Source: Mobilicoccus sp032056465 (GTDB taxonomy: Bacteria; Actinomycetota; Actinomycetes; Actinomycetales; Dermatophilaceae). Taken from it: a stretch of 15,785 bases of DNA. The notes beneath the pieces are model-generated. The model was not told the DNA's origin, did no database searches, and saw nothing but the letters and a program-made list of their open reading frames with translations. The stretch's first letter is position 1; each line of letters begins with the position of its first letter. The position numbers and the translations under genes were made by a program. The stretch lies in the NCBI RefSeq assembly GCF_032056465.1, contig NZ_DAMBCL010000082.1; one strand, 5' to 3'. Below are positions 1 through 7,299 of the stretch, one piece after another.

Positions 1-726
1 GAGACGAACGGCACCGTCGCGGTCCGCATGCCCGACCACCCTCTTGCCCTGCAGCTGCTCGCCGAGACCGGTCCCATGGCCGTGACCAGTGCGAACCGCC
101 ACGGCGAACCACCCGCCCGCACCGTGATCGAGGCCGCGACCCAACTCGGCCCGAGCGTCACGGTCTACCTCGACGGTGGACGCAGTAGCGACGGCGAGGC
201 CTCGACCATCCTCGACTGCACCGGCGACGTGCCCATCGTGCTCCGTCACGGCGCGATCCCCGAGGCGGAGATCCGCGCCTTCCTCGACAGGCCGGAGTCC
301 GAGGAGGACCCCCGCCACGCGGACGGGTCCGAGGTGGTCGGGTCGGACGCGGACGGGTCCGACGCGGACGGGTATGAGCAGGACGGGTCGTCCGATGTCG
401 ACACCTCACCCGAGATGGACGACGACGACTCCCACCCCTCCGTCGTCGACGCCCTTCCCGGCGAGTCCTCCGTCGACGGCGAGGTCCCCGTCGCCGCGAG
501 TGCGGAGGGCCTCGGTGCCCACCCGGACTCGACCTCCGACGAGGGTGTCCCCGCCGCATCCACGCCGGACGGCGGCCACGCCGACGAGCACGCGGAGACT
601 CTGCACGCGGAGACCGGGGACGAGCGGGACGACGAGGATTCCCACGCCTCCGCACGCAGGCGTGAGCGACCCGACGTGGAGTGGCCGCACGGCTCGGCCG
701 CCGTCCCCACCCCCCGTGAGGACTGA
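1..726 (+). CDS. Threonylcarbamoyl-AMP synthase (Sua5/YrdC/YwlC), 5' truncated by window, acidic C-terminal tail
   Basis: The reading frame is open from base 1, so only the C-terminal 241 codons are here; an internal ATG at 28 is not the likely start. The first ~100 residues look like the end of a YrdC domain: a VRMPDHPLALQLL stretch, then a GPMAVTSANRHGEPP segment (the family's 'SAN.SG' motif), then YLDGG, STILDCTGDVPIVLRHGAI. The family makes threonylcarbamoyl-adenylate from threonine, bicarbonate and ATP for tRNA t6A37 modification in the cytoplasm. After about residue 100 the protein continues for ~140 residues of Asp/Glu/Ser/Gly/Pro-rich sequence with pentapeptide repeats, which is not part of the catalytic fold and is probably disordered. 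The stop is 9 bases before the next gene, so the two are probably co-transcribed. The placement before wecA and the atp operon is common in actinobacteria. Confidence 0.88.
   Translation, partial: ETNGTVAVRMPDHPLALQLLAETGPMAVTSANRHGEPPARTVIEAATQLGPSVTVYLDGGRSSDGEASTILDCTGDVPIVLRHGAIPEAEIRAFLDRPESEEDPRHADGSEVVGSDADGSDADGYEQDGSSDVDTSPEMDDDDSHPSVVDALPGESSVDGEVPVAASAEGLGAHPDSTSDEGVPAASTPDGGHADEHAETLHAETGDERDDEDSHASARRRERPDVEWPHGSAAVPTPRED
319..393 (+). repeat. Five degenerate 15-bp tandem units inside the Sua5 acidic tail
   Basis: Five consecutive 15-base units (319, 334, 349, 364, 379) share the core GCGGACGGGTCCGAC with substitutions. They encode the pentapeptides ADGSE, VVGSD, ADGSD, ADGYE and QDGSS. 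The unit length is a multiple of three, so changes in copy number would keep the frame. Confidence 0.75.
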
Positions 727-735
727 GCGGGTCGG

Positions 736-1839
736 ATGCGCGAGTACCTGCTCGTCTTCGTCGTCGCGGCCGCGGTGACGTTCGGCCTCACCCCTCTGGT
801 GCGGGTCGTCGCGGTGCGCATCGGCGCGATGACGGCGGTCCGGGCCCGCGACGTCCACTCCGTGCCCGTGCCACGACTCGGGGGCGTGGCGATGCTGTTC
901 GGATTCCTCGCCTCCGTGCTCGTCGCGACGCGGTTGCAGCATCTGTCGCAGATCTTCGCGAGCCCGGAGATCCTGGGGATCTGCCTGGGTGCGGTGCTCA
1001 TCACACTGGTCGGGGCGATCGACGACGTGCGCGAACTCGACTGGCTCACCAAGTTGGCCGGTCAGATCATCGCGGCCGGTGCGATGGCGGGGCTCGGGGT
1101 GCAGCTGCTGTCGTTGCCGCTGTTCGGCGTCACCGTGCTGCCGGCACCGGTCCTCATGGCCATGACGATCGTCATCGTCATCGTCACGATCAACGCGGTG
1201 AACTTCATCGACGGCCTCGACGGGCTCGCGGCCGGCATCGTCGCGATCGCCTCGTTCGCCTTCTTCCTGTACGCCTACCAGCTGTCGTTCCAGTACAACC
1301 CGCCCAACGTGTTCTCCACCGCGACCTTCGTGACGGCGGCACTGCTCGGCTGCTGCCTCGGCTTCCTGCCGCACAACATCAACCCCGCGAGGCTGTTCAT
1401 GGGGGACGCGGGGGCCCTGCTCCTCGGCCTGCTGCTCTCGGCAGCGACGATCTCGATGATGGGCAACGTCGACCCGAGCGTCGAGGTGAGCCGCAACGCG
1501 ACGGTCGCGATCGTGCTGCCCATCGCGCTGCCGCTCGCGATCATGTCGATCCCGCTCCTCGACATGACCCTCGCGGTCGTGCGCCGCACGCGCAGGGGTC
1601 AACGCCCGTGGCATCCCGATGCCCAGCACCTCCAGCACCGCATGCTCCAGCTCGGTCACTCCCACCGAGGCGCCGTGTTCCTGCTGTACCTGTGGGCCGC
1701 GATCATGGCCTTCGGAGCGACGTCGTTCGCCTTCGTCGACGGGTGGCTGCCGTTGCCGTTCATCGCCGGGGGAGTGGTCGCGGCCATCGTGCTGACGGCG
1801 CGCCTGCCCGAGTGGTTGAAGCGTCACCGGCGCCGCTGA
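736..1839 (+). CDS. wecA: WecA-like undecaprenyl/decaprenyl-phosphate GlcNAc-1-phosphate transferase (MraY family)
   Basis: This 367-residue polytopic membrane protein has the hallmark motifs of the polyprenyl-phosphate N-acetylhexosamine-1-phosphate transferase family. These are the Asp pair at 96-97 (GAIDDVRE), NAVNFIDGLDG at 153-163, FMGDAG at 221-226, and a His-containing cytoplasmic loop HPDAQHLQHR at 293-302. The family moves a sugar-1-phosphate from a UDP-sugar to a polyprenyl phosphate in the membrane, the first step of many wall glycans (in mycobacteria the WecA linkage unit for arabinogalactan). The HPDAQHLQHR loop is WecA-like rather than MraY-like, and no mur genes are nearby. The start is the ATG 9 bases after the Sua5 stop; the ribosome site is weak (GAGG lies well upstream), which suggests coupling. 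Sugar specificity cannot be read from the sequence. Confidence 0.9.
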   Translation: MREYLLVFVVAAAVTFGLTPLVRVVAVRIGAMTAVRARDVHSVPVPRLGGVAMLFGFLASVLVATRLQHLSQIFASPEILGICLGAVLITLVGAIDDVRELDWLTKLAGQIIAAGAMAGLGVQLLSLPLFGVTVLPAPVLMAMTIVIVIVTINAVNFIDGLDGLAAGIVAIASFAFFLYAYQLSFQYNPPNVFSTATFVTAALLGCCLGFLPHNINPARLFMGDAGALLLGLLLSAATISMMGNVDPSVEVSRNATVAIVLPIALPLAIMSIPLLDMTLAVVRRTRRGQRPWHPDAQHLQHRMLQLGHSHRGAVFLLYLWAAIMAFGATSFAFVDGWLPLPFIAGGVVAAIVLTARLPEWLKRHRRR

Positions 1840-1849
1840 CGTGCGGCGG

Positions 1850-1885
1850 TGAACCGGACGGGTGACCCGGATGTGATAACTTTGA
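1850..1885 (+). promoter_or_regulatory. Candidate promoter of the atp operon (extended -10)
   Basis: In a GC-rich gap, TGTGATAAC at 1872-1880 matches an extended -10 (TG-N-GATAAC). No good -35 is visible; the best is TGAACC at 1850-1855 with a 19-base spacer. A start near 1887 would leave a leader of about 95 bases before the GTG at 1981. The leader can fold: GTGC/GCAC at 1902-1912 nested in GACGG (1898-1902) / CCGTC (1921-1925), with the shared base paired in only one of the two. The location is right for the operon promoter, but the call rests on one box. Confidence 0.4.
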
Positions 1886-1980
1886 GATGCTCTGCCCGAC
1901 GGTGCGCGGCACCCGGCCCGCCGTCTTGTCGGAACACCCCCTCCGTTCGCCCGCCCATCGACAGGCAGGTCTTGGCCCAC

Positions 1981-2445
1981 GTGAAGCTCTCGACGACGAC
2001 GCCCCCGCGCCTCGCGCGTGGTGCCGCCGCCTCGACCGCGTGGCGACCCCTCCTCCTCGGTGGCATCCTGCCGTGCCTGGCCCTCGCTCCCGTCGTCGGG
2101 CTCGGTGGATGGGCGCTCGTCGGCGCTCTCGCCGGCTGGAGCGCTCTGGGGGGACTCGGGTTGGCCACCGCGTTCTTCCTGCTCGGCTTCGCCTGTCTGC
2201 GCCTCGTCCTCGCGGCCCCGGACTCCGTGCAGGTGGCCGGAGCGGTCGGCGTCTTCTTCCTGCAGGTGCTCGGCCTCCTCGCCCTCGTCGATCTCGTCGG
2301 CGACATGCCGATGCTCGCCACCCGACCGTTCGCTCTCGGCGGCCTCGTCGGCGCTTTGGCGTGGCAGGCGGGGCAGGCCTACGTGGTCCTGCGGGTCCGC
2401 GTCCCCACGTACTCGGGGCTGAGGATGCCGGGTGATGTCGCATGA
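1981..2445 (+). CDS. AtpI-like four-helix membrane protein at head of atp operon
   Basis: With the GTG at 1981 the product is 154 residues: a short basic N-terminus, then four hydrophobic segments at about 22-45, 48-70, 80-98 and 106-128, and a short polar tail. I chose this start because the frame extends upstream only through the likely promoter, and the hydrophobic part begins just after it. A GGCAGG 11 bases upstream is a modest ribosome site. Length, topology and position match the poorly conserved AtpI-type proteins that actinobacteria carry before atpB; AtpI has been linked to c-ring assembly and Mg2+ handling in other bacteria. The stop overlaps the next start (ATGA), so translation is probably coupled. 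Identity rests on context and topology; I see no diagnostic motif. Confidence 0.72.
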   Translation: MKLSTTTPPRLARGAAASTAWRPLLLGGILPCLALAPVVGLGGWALVGALAGWSALGGLGLATAFFLLGFACLRLVLAAPDSVQVAGAVGVFFLQVLGLLALVDLVGDMPMLATRPFALGGLVGALAWQAGQAYVVLRVRVPTYSGLRMPGDVA

Positions 2446-2834
2446 GCACGGCGCGCAACCCCCGCACCCACTCCGTCTCGTCGACCGCGCACCGCCGCGC
2501 CGCCTCCGAGGGCCCCGGGATGCCTCCCGAGGCCGAAGTCCGTGGCCGCGGCGTCGAGACCGAGCCCGCCGTGGGTGTGACGTCCTACCTACTCGCCGGG
2601 CCGCTCTGCTTCGGCGGGATCGGATATGGTCTGGATCGGTGGCTCGGCACAACCGGTGTCGTGGCCGTCGGAGTCCTGCTCGGTATGGCGTTGTCCCTCT
2701 ACGTGATCTGGCTCCGATACGGTGGCGGTGCCGGGTCGAGCACGAACGGCGCGCCGAGCGAGTCCTCCACACAGGAGGTCACGCCCGCACGGGTCGACCA
2801 CGCCACCAACGCAACGAATGAGGAGAGCCAGTGA
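2442..2834 (+). CDS. AtpZ/AtpI-like small membrane protein of the ATP synthase operon
   Basis: The 130-residue product has a polar, Arg/Glu-rich N-terminus (~45 residues), two hydrophobic helices at about 47-63 and 70-92 and a polar Ser/Thr-rich tail. The core, with GYGLDRWLGT between the helices and then GVLLGMALSLYVIWLRYG, is the pattern of the AtpZ/'ATPase gene 1' family, two-helix proteins next to AtpI in F-type operons and proposed to act with it in Mg2+/Ca2+ transport or ring assembly. It starts with ATG overlapping the previous stop (ATGA), and its own TGA overlaps the atpB GTG (GTGA). Both junctions imply translational coupling. The long polar ends are unusual for the family but contain no motif I recognise. 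Confidence 0.75.
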   Translation: MSTARNPRTHSVSSTAHRRAASEGPGMPPEAEVRGRGVETEPAVGVTSYLLAGPLCFGGIGYGLDRWLGTTGVVAVGVLLGMALSLYVIWLRYGGGAGSSTNGAPSESSTQEVTPARVDHATNATNEESQ

Positions 2835-3637
2835 ACGTCTACGCCTTGGCGGCGTCGGGTGCATGGGTGGCAGCCGGGGACAGCTACACCCCACCGAGTC
2901 CGGACGACTTCTGGCAGCCGCTGTTCGGCCACGGGATCCTCACCTTCACCCGGCCGATGGCCGTGCTCCTCATCGCGGGGATCATCGTCGGCGGCCTCTT
3001 GCTCTGGATGAGCAGCAACGCCCAGGCCGTCCCCACGCGCAAGCAGTACTACCTCGAGCGGATCTACGACTTCGTCCGCAACGACATCGGCCGCGACATG
3101 ATCGGCAGCGAGCACTTCAAGCGGTTCATCCCGCTGCTGTTCACGCTGTTCACGTTCATCCTCCTGAACAACCTCATGGGCGTCATCCCGCCCTTCCAGA
3201 ACCCGCCGATGGCGCGCATCGGATTCCCGATCGCCCTCACGCTCGTCGTGTACCTGGCCTACCACTACGTCGGGCTCAAGCGATTCGGCCTCGGGGGCTA
3301 CTTCAAGCACATGGTCCCCCCGGGGCTGCCCAAGTGGATCGCCCCCTTCATCTTCCTGCTCGAGCTCATCACGTACTTCATCACGCGGCCGCTCACGCTC
3401 GCCCTGCGACTCTTCGGCAACATGTTCGCCGGTCACATGGTGCTCGTGCTCTTCATCCTCGGCGGTGAGTTCCTCCTCCTCCACGGTGAGGGCCTGGTCA
3501 AGCTCGCAGGTGTCGCCTCGTTCCTCATGGCCATCCTCATGACGCTGTTCGAGCTGCTGATCCAGTTCCTGCAGGCGTACGTCTTCACGCTGCTCACCGC
3601 GTCCTACATCGGCACGGCCCTGGCCGACGAACACTGA
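2831..3637 (+). CDS. atpB: ATP synthase F0 subunit a
   Basis: Subunit a forms the two proton half-channels next to the c-ring in the membrane. The 268-residue product has the family's hydrophobic helices and the key motif RPLTLALRLFGNMFAGH at about 186-202, with the essential Arg at 193 (equivalent to E. coli aArg210). ELLIQFLQAYVFTLL at 241-255 supplies the conserved Gln/Tyr face of the last helices. The N-terminal SPDDFW and WLxFTRPM-like segments are typical of actinobacteria. The start is GTG at 2831, overlapping the upstream TGA, with AGGAG at 2821-2825, 5 bases before it. Length and all core residues are normal. Confidence 0.97.
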   Translation: MNVYALAASGAWVAAGDSYTPPSPDDFWQPLFGHGILTFTRPMAVLLIAGIIVGGLLLWMSSNAQAVPTRKQYYLERIYDFVRNDIGRDMIGSEHFKRFIPLLFTLFTFILLNNLMGVIPPFQNPPMARIGFPIALTLVVYLAYHYVGLKRFGLGGYFKHMVPPGLPKWIAPFIFLLELITYFITRPLTLALRLFGNMFAGHMVLVLFILGGEFLLLHGEGLVKLAGVASFLMAILMTLFELLIQFLQAYVFTLLTASYIGTALADEH

Positions 3638-3680
3638 TCTTCACGACGGCACGACCACAACCGAATAGCACCCATGATCT

Positions 3681-3698
3681 CCGGCGGGAACCCGCCGG
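3681..3698 (+). other. Intercistronic hairpin between atpB and atpE
   Basis: CCGGCGG (3681-3687) pairs perfectly with CCGCCGG (3692-3698) around a GAAC loop. It sits 28 bases before the atpE start and just upstream of the AAGGA ribosome site, with no T-run. This fits an mRNA processing or stabilising element, such as one helping high atpE expression, better than a terminator; the function is inferred. Confidence 0.6.
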
Positions 3699-3726
3699 TA
3701 CGTCCTACGAAAAGGAACCCATCACC

Positions 3727-3933
3727 ATGACCGGCTCCCTGTCGCTCGTCGGCTACGGCATCTCGACCCTCGGCCCGGCCCTCGCCATCGGTCTCATCTT
3801 CGCGGCCCTCATCAACGGTGTGGCCCGTCAGCCGGAGGCGAAGAACATCCTCCAGCCGCTCGCCATCCTGGGCTTCGCCGTCGCCGAGGCGCTCGCCATC
3901 CTGGGCTTCGTCCTCGTCTTCATCGTCGGATGA
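3727..3933 (+). CDS. atpE: ATP synthase F0 subunit c
   Basis: This 68-residue hairpin protein has two hydrophobic helices (about 6-31 and 43-67) joined by the polar loop ARQPEAKN at 33-40. The ion-carrying carboxylate is Glu54 in FAVAEALAI. Copies form the rotating ring in the membrane. No Na+-coordinating Gln in helix 1 or Glu-Ser/Thr pair in helix 2 is seen, so proton use is expected. Helix 1 reads GPALAIG at 16-22, where the usual packing motif has more glycines. ATG at 3727 follows AAGGA by about 10 bases. Separate hairpins lie in both flanking gaps, consistent with the high stoichiometry needed for this subunit. Confidence 0.97.
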   Translation: MTGSLSLVGYGISTLGPALAIGLIFAALINGVARQPEAKNILQPLAILGFAVAEALAILGFVLVFIVG

Positions 3934-3936
3934 TCG

Positions 3937-3988
3937 CGGCGGCTCCGGCCGCCGACACCTCACAGCCGCCTCCCGTGACGCGAGGCGG
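3937..3988 (+). other. Two consecutive hairpins between atpE and atpF
   Basis: The first hairpin is CGGCGGC (3937-3943) / GCCGCCG (3948-3954) with loop TCCG, beginning 3 bases after the atpE stop. The second is CCGCCTC (3966-3972) / GAGGCGG (3982-3988) with a 9-base loop. No T-run follows either, and the operon continues, so full termination is unlikely. They could protect the 3' end of a processed atpE message or attenuate downstream transcription. Confidence 0.55.
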
Positions 3989-4018
3989 GACACCGAAGCC
4001 CGGTACTAGGAGAACCCC

Positions 4019-4633
4019 GTGCACACCAGCCTGACGCAACACGTCGTGGCGATCGCCCCGGCGGCGGGCGGAGGCGGCGGCGCCTTCGGCATGAGCTCGC
4101 CGATCCTTCCCCACATGGGGGAGCTCGTCTTCGGCACCATCGTCTTCCTCGTTCTGCTGTTCCTCGTGTGGAAGAAGGTCGTCCCCAACCTCGAGCGCGC
4201 GTACACCGAGCGCAGCGAGGCCATCCAGGGCGACATGGGCCGGGCCGAGCGTGCGCTCGCCGAGGCCGACGACCTCAAGCACCAGTACGAGCGTCAGCTC
4301 GGCGACGCGCGCACCGAGGCGGCCCACATTCGCGAGGAAGCTCGCGAGCAGGGGGCGAGCATCATCGCGGAGATGCGCAGCGAGGCCCAGGCCGAGGCCG
4401 CCCGCATCACCGAGACGGCGCACAAGCAGATCGAGGCCGACCGTCAGGCCGCCTACACCCAGCTCCGTGGCGAGGTGGGCAGGATTTCGACCGACCTCGC
4501 GAGCCGCATCGTCGGGGAGTCCCTCCACGACGAGGCCCGGCAGAAGGGCATTGTCGAGCGCTTCCTCGCCGACCTCGAGGCCGGCGACGTGCGGCGGGAG
4601 TCCCTCGCGCGTCCCGAGGGGGGCGAGGTCTGA
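4019..4633 (+). CDS. atpF: ATP synthase F0 subunit b
   Basis: Subunit b is the peripheral stalk linking F0 to delta/F1. The 204-residue product has one membrane helix at about 35-51 (LVFGTIVFLVLLFLVWKKVVP), preceded by a Gly-rich segment and followed by a long, charged Ala/Glu/Arg-rich helix to about 185, typical of the b dimer coiled coil. The segment YTERSEAIQGDM just after the membrane helix is characteristic. The start is GTG at 4019, with AGGAGA about 5 bases upstream. The N-terminus before the helix (~34 residues) is longer than in E. coli, common in actinobacteria. The last base of its TGA is the first of the atpH ATG. Confidence 0.95.
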   Translation: MHTSLTQHVVAIAPAAGGGGGAFGMSSPILPHMGELVFGTIVFLVLLFLVWKKVVPNLERAYTERSEAIQGDMGRAERALAEADDLKHQYERQLGDARTEAAHIREEAREQGASIIAEMRSEAQAEAARITETAHKQIEADRQAAYTQLRGEVGRISTDLASRIVGESLHDEARQKGIVERFLADLEAGDVRRESLARPEGGEV

Positions 4634-5445
4634 TGGAGGGCGTGTCGCGCGGATCGTGGGCGGCGGCCGTGGAGACCCTCGAGAAGGTTCTCCCCGGTGT
4701 CGAGGCCCGCACCCTCGCGGGTGAGATCTTCGCCGTCGGGGAGGCCGTGGACGCGGACTCCCAGTTGCGGCGCGCTCTCGCCGACCCCTCCCGCGACGCG
4801 GGGCCCAAGCGGGCCCTCGCCGAGCGTCTGTTCACCTCCCGCGTCTCGCCCGAGACGCTCACGGTGATCCTGACCGTCGTGTCGGGTCGGTGGTCGCACG
4901 ACCGCGACATGGTCGACGCCTTCGAGCGCCTCGGCATCAACGCCGTGCTGGCCGCGGCCGAGAAGGACGGCGTGCTCGACCAGGTGGAGAACGAGTTGTT
5001 CCGGTTCGAGCGGCTCGTCGCCGACGACCACGAGCTCGGCACCGCCATCGGTCGTCGTGAGGTCGAGCCTGCCCTTCGGGCCAAGCTCGTCGTCGACCTG
5101 CTCGCCGGCAAGGCCCTGCCCGACACGGTCTGGCTCGCGCAGCGGCCCGTCCTGCACGCCCGTGGCCGCAAGTACTCGGCCGCGATCTGGCGACAGCTCA
5201 AGATCGCCGCGTGGCGTCGCCAGCAGATCACCGCGATCGTCACGAGCGCCGTCGAACTCGACCAGGCGCAGCGGGACCGACTCGCGGCGGCGTTGTCGTC
5301 CGACTACGGCCGCAGCGTCTTCATCACCACCCAGGTCGACCCGTCCGTCCTCGGTGGGCTCAAGGTGCAGATCGGTGACGACGTCATCGACGGCACCGTG
5401 GCCCGACGACTGGAGGACGTGCGTCGCACCATCGGCGCCGGCTGA
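4633..5445 (+). CDS. atpH: ATP synthase F1 subunit delta
   Basis: Delta (OSCP homologue) joins the top of F1 to the b stalk. From the ATG at 4633 the product is 270 residues, the long form normal in many actinobacteria versus ~177 in E. coli. The C-terminal part has the OSCP signature: ITAIVTSAVEL, then VDPSVLGGLKVQIGDDVIDG followed by a VARRL helix near the end (about 235-264). The N-terminal half (FAVGEAVDADSQLRRALADPSR) is the alpha-binding bundle. The start overlaps the atpF stop (TGATG), so coupling is likely; the same frame runs open far upstream through atpF without coding sense. A GTG at 4642 is a less likely alternative. Confidence 0.94.
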   Translation: MEGVSRGSWAAAVETLEKVLPGVEARTLAGEIFAVGEAVDADSQLRRALADPSRDAGPKRALAERLFTSRVSPETLTVILTVVSGRWSHDRDMVDAFERLGINAVLAAAEKDGVLDQVENELFRFERLVADDHELGTAIGRREVEPALRAKLVVDLLAGKALPDTVWLAQRPVLHARGRKYSAAIWRQLKIAAWRRQQITAIVTSAVELDQAQRDRLAAALSSDYGRSVFITTQVDPSVLGGLKVQIGDDVIDGTVARRLEDVRRTIGAG

Positions 5446-5456
5446 CGAACACCTTC

Positions 5457-5473
5457 CGGCGGCGACACCGCCG
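5457..5473 (+). other. Intercistronic hairpin between atpH and atpA
   Basis: CGGCGG (5457-5462) pairs with CCGCCG (5468-5473) around CGACA, 12 bases after the atpH stop. It is followed by a C-rich stretch and not by a T-run. It is one of a series of GC hairpins in atp operon gaps; the role is inferred as mRNA processing or stability. Confidence 0.45.
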
Positions 5474-5546
5474 ATCCACCCGATGCACGACACCGCTTCT
5501 CACCCGGCCCCCCCGCCGGTGGAGCTGACAGGAGAGAGACGAAACG

Positions 5547-7184
5547 ATGGCGGAGCTTACGATCCGTCCGGAGGAGATCCGGGCCGCACTGGATTCCTTC
5601 GTGCAGTCCTACGAGCCCGATTCGGCCACCCGCGAGGAGGTGGGCCGGGTCGTCGACGCCGGTGACGGCATCGCGCACGTCGAGGGTCTCCCCTCGGCGA
5701 TGGCGAACGAACTGCTGAAGTTCGAGGACGGCACCCTCGGCCTCGCGCTCAACCTCGATGTCCACGAGATCGGTGTCATCGTCCTCGGCGACTTCGCCGG
5801 TATCGACGAGGGCCAGGAGGTCCGCCGCACCGGTGAGGTCCTGTCCGTGCCCATCGGCGACGGCTACCTCGGCCGGGTCGTCAACCCCCTCGGCCAGCCG
5901 ATCGACGGCATGGGCGAGATCCCCAACGAGGGCGTCCGCGAGCTCGAGCTCCAGGCCCCCAACGTCATGGCCCGCAAGTCGGTGCACGAGCCGCTGCAGA
6001 CCGGCATCAAGGCCGTCGACTCGATGATCCCGATCGGGCGTGGCCAGCGTCAGCTCATCATCGGCGACCGCCAGACCGGCAAGACCACCGTCGCGGTCGA
6101 CACGATCCTCAACCAGAAGGCCAACTGGGAGTCCGGCGACCCCGACAAGCAGGTGCGCTGCATCTACGTCGCGATCGGCCAGAAGGGCTCGACCATCGCC
6201 TCGGTGCGCGGGACGCTCGAAGAGGCCGGCGCCATGGACTACACGACGATCGTCGCGGCCCCGGCCTCCGACGCGGCGGGCTTCAAGTACCTCGCCCCCT
6301 ACACCGGTTCGGCCATCGGCCAGCACTGGATGTACCAGGGCAAGCACGTCCTCATCGTCTTCGACGACCTGTCCAAGCAGGCCGAGGCCTACCGCGCCGT
6401 GTCGCTGCTGCTGCGTCGTCCGCCGGGTCGCGAGGCCTACCCCGGTGACGTGTTCTACCTGCACAGCCGCCTGCTCGAGCGTTGCGCCAAGCTGTCCGAC
6501 GACATGGGTCGCGGATCGATGACGGGCCTGCCGATCATCGAGACCAAGGCGGGCGACGTCTCGGCGTACATCCCGACGAACGTCATCTCGATCACCGACG
6601 GTCAGATCTACCTCCAGGCGGACCTGTTCAACTCCAACGTCCGCCCGGCGATCGACGTGGGTGTCTCGGTCTCCCGCGTCGGTGGTTCGGCCCAGATCAA
6701 GGCGATGAAGGAGGTCTCGGGTCGACTCAAGCTCGACCTCGCGCAGTTCCGCGCCATGGAGGCCTTCGCGATGTTCGCCTCCGACCTCGATGCCGCCTCC
6801 CGTGCGCAGCTCGCCCGCGGTGCGCGTCTGGTGGAGCTGCTCAAGCAGCCGCAGTCCTCGCCGCTCCCGGTCGAGGAGCAGGTCGTCGCCGTGTGGGCCG
6901 GCACCACCGGCCAGCTCGACGACGTCGAGGTCTCCGATGTCCGCCGCTTCGAGAACGAGTTCCTCGACGACGTGCGTCGCAACCACCCCGGCATCCTCGA
7001 GGCCATCCGCGAGAGCAAGAAGCTCGAGGACGACACGAAGAACGCGATGGAGGAGGCCATGGCGGCCTTCAAGCGCGACTTCCGGCCGGGCGAGGACGAG
7101 GGCCTCGTGGCCGTCGGGGACGACGAGCCCGTCGAGGCCGCTCGCGACGAGGACATGGACCAGGCGCAGATCGTCCGTCGCTGA
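5547..7184 (+). CDS. atpA: ATP synthase F1 subunit alpha
   Basis: Alpha is the regulatory nucleotide-binding subunit of the alpha3beta3 head. The 545-residue protein has the beta-barrel N-terminal domain (DGIAHVEGLP at about 40-49), Walker A GDRQTGKT at 173-180, a Walker B-like VLIVFDDL at 268-275, and the arginine finger in SVSRVGGSAQ (Arg377, equivalent to E. coli alphaArg373). The C-terminal tail after about 510 is acidic and charged, the extension usual in actinobacterial alpha subunits; in mycobacteria such a tail limits ATP hydrolysis, which may also apply here. The ATG follows AGGAGA with a somewhat long spacing. All catalytic-interface residues I can check are present. Confidence 0.98.
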   Translation: MAELTIRPEEIRAALDSFVQSYEPDSATREEVGRVVDAGDGIAHVEGLPSAMANELLKFEDGTLGLALNLDVHEIGVIVLGDFAGIDEGQEVRRTGEVLSVPIGDGYLGRVVNPLGQPIDGMGEIPNEGVRELELQAPNVMARKSVHEPLQTGIKAVDSMIPIGRGQRQLIIGDRQTGKTTVAVDTILNQKANWESGDPDKQVRCIYVAIGQKGSTIASVRGTLEEAGAMDYTTIVAAPASDAAGFKYLAPYTGSAIGQHWMYQGKHVLIVFDDLSKQAEAYRAVSLLLRRPPGREAYPGDVFYLHSRLLERCAKLSDDMGRGSMTGLPIIETKAGDVSAYIPTNVISITDGQIYLQADLFNSNVRPAIDVGVSVSRVGGSAQIKAMKEVSGRLKLDLAQFRAMEAFAMFASDLDAASRAQLARGARLVELLKQPQSSPLPVEEQVVAVWAGTTGQLDDVEVSDVRRFENEFLDDVRRNHPGILEAIRESKKLEDDTKNAMEEAMAAFKRDFRPGEDEGLVAVGDDEPVEAARDEDMDQAQIVRR

Positions 7185-7202
7185 CGGCCGAGACACTCCG
7201 TA

Positions 7203-7239
7203 GGGCGGGCCGGGTCCGGTACCCCGGACTCGGCCGCCC
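7203..7239 (+). other. Strong hairpin between atpA and atpG
   Basis: GGGCGGGCCGGGTCCGG (7203-7219) pairs with CCGGACTCGGCCGCCC (7224-7239) around loop TACC. One G is bulged and one pair is G-U, giving about 16 base pairs. It begins 18 bases after the atpA stop and 60 bases before atpG. The stem is as strong as a terminator stem but has no T-run, and atpG/atpD must be read past it. It may stop degradation, attenuate, or be a processing site. Confidence 0.65.
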
Positions 7240-7299
7240 GCACGGAATCCCCACCGACAGCACCGAGCGCACACACGAACCACAGAAGGGCGGAAAAAC

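Noticed and set aside
3727..3933. A Na+-dependent c subunit.
   Set aside because: The Na+-binding Gln in helix 1 and the Glu-Ser/Thr pair in helix 2 are absent; Glu54 sits in a proton-type context.
7203..7239. The atpA-atpG hairpin as a full terminator.
   Set aside because: It lies inside an operon with essential atpG and atpD downstream and has no T-run; listed instead as an intercistronic hairpin.
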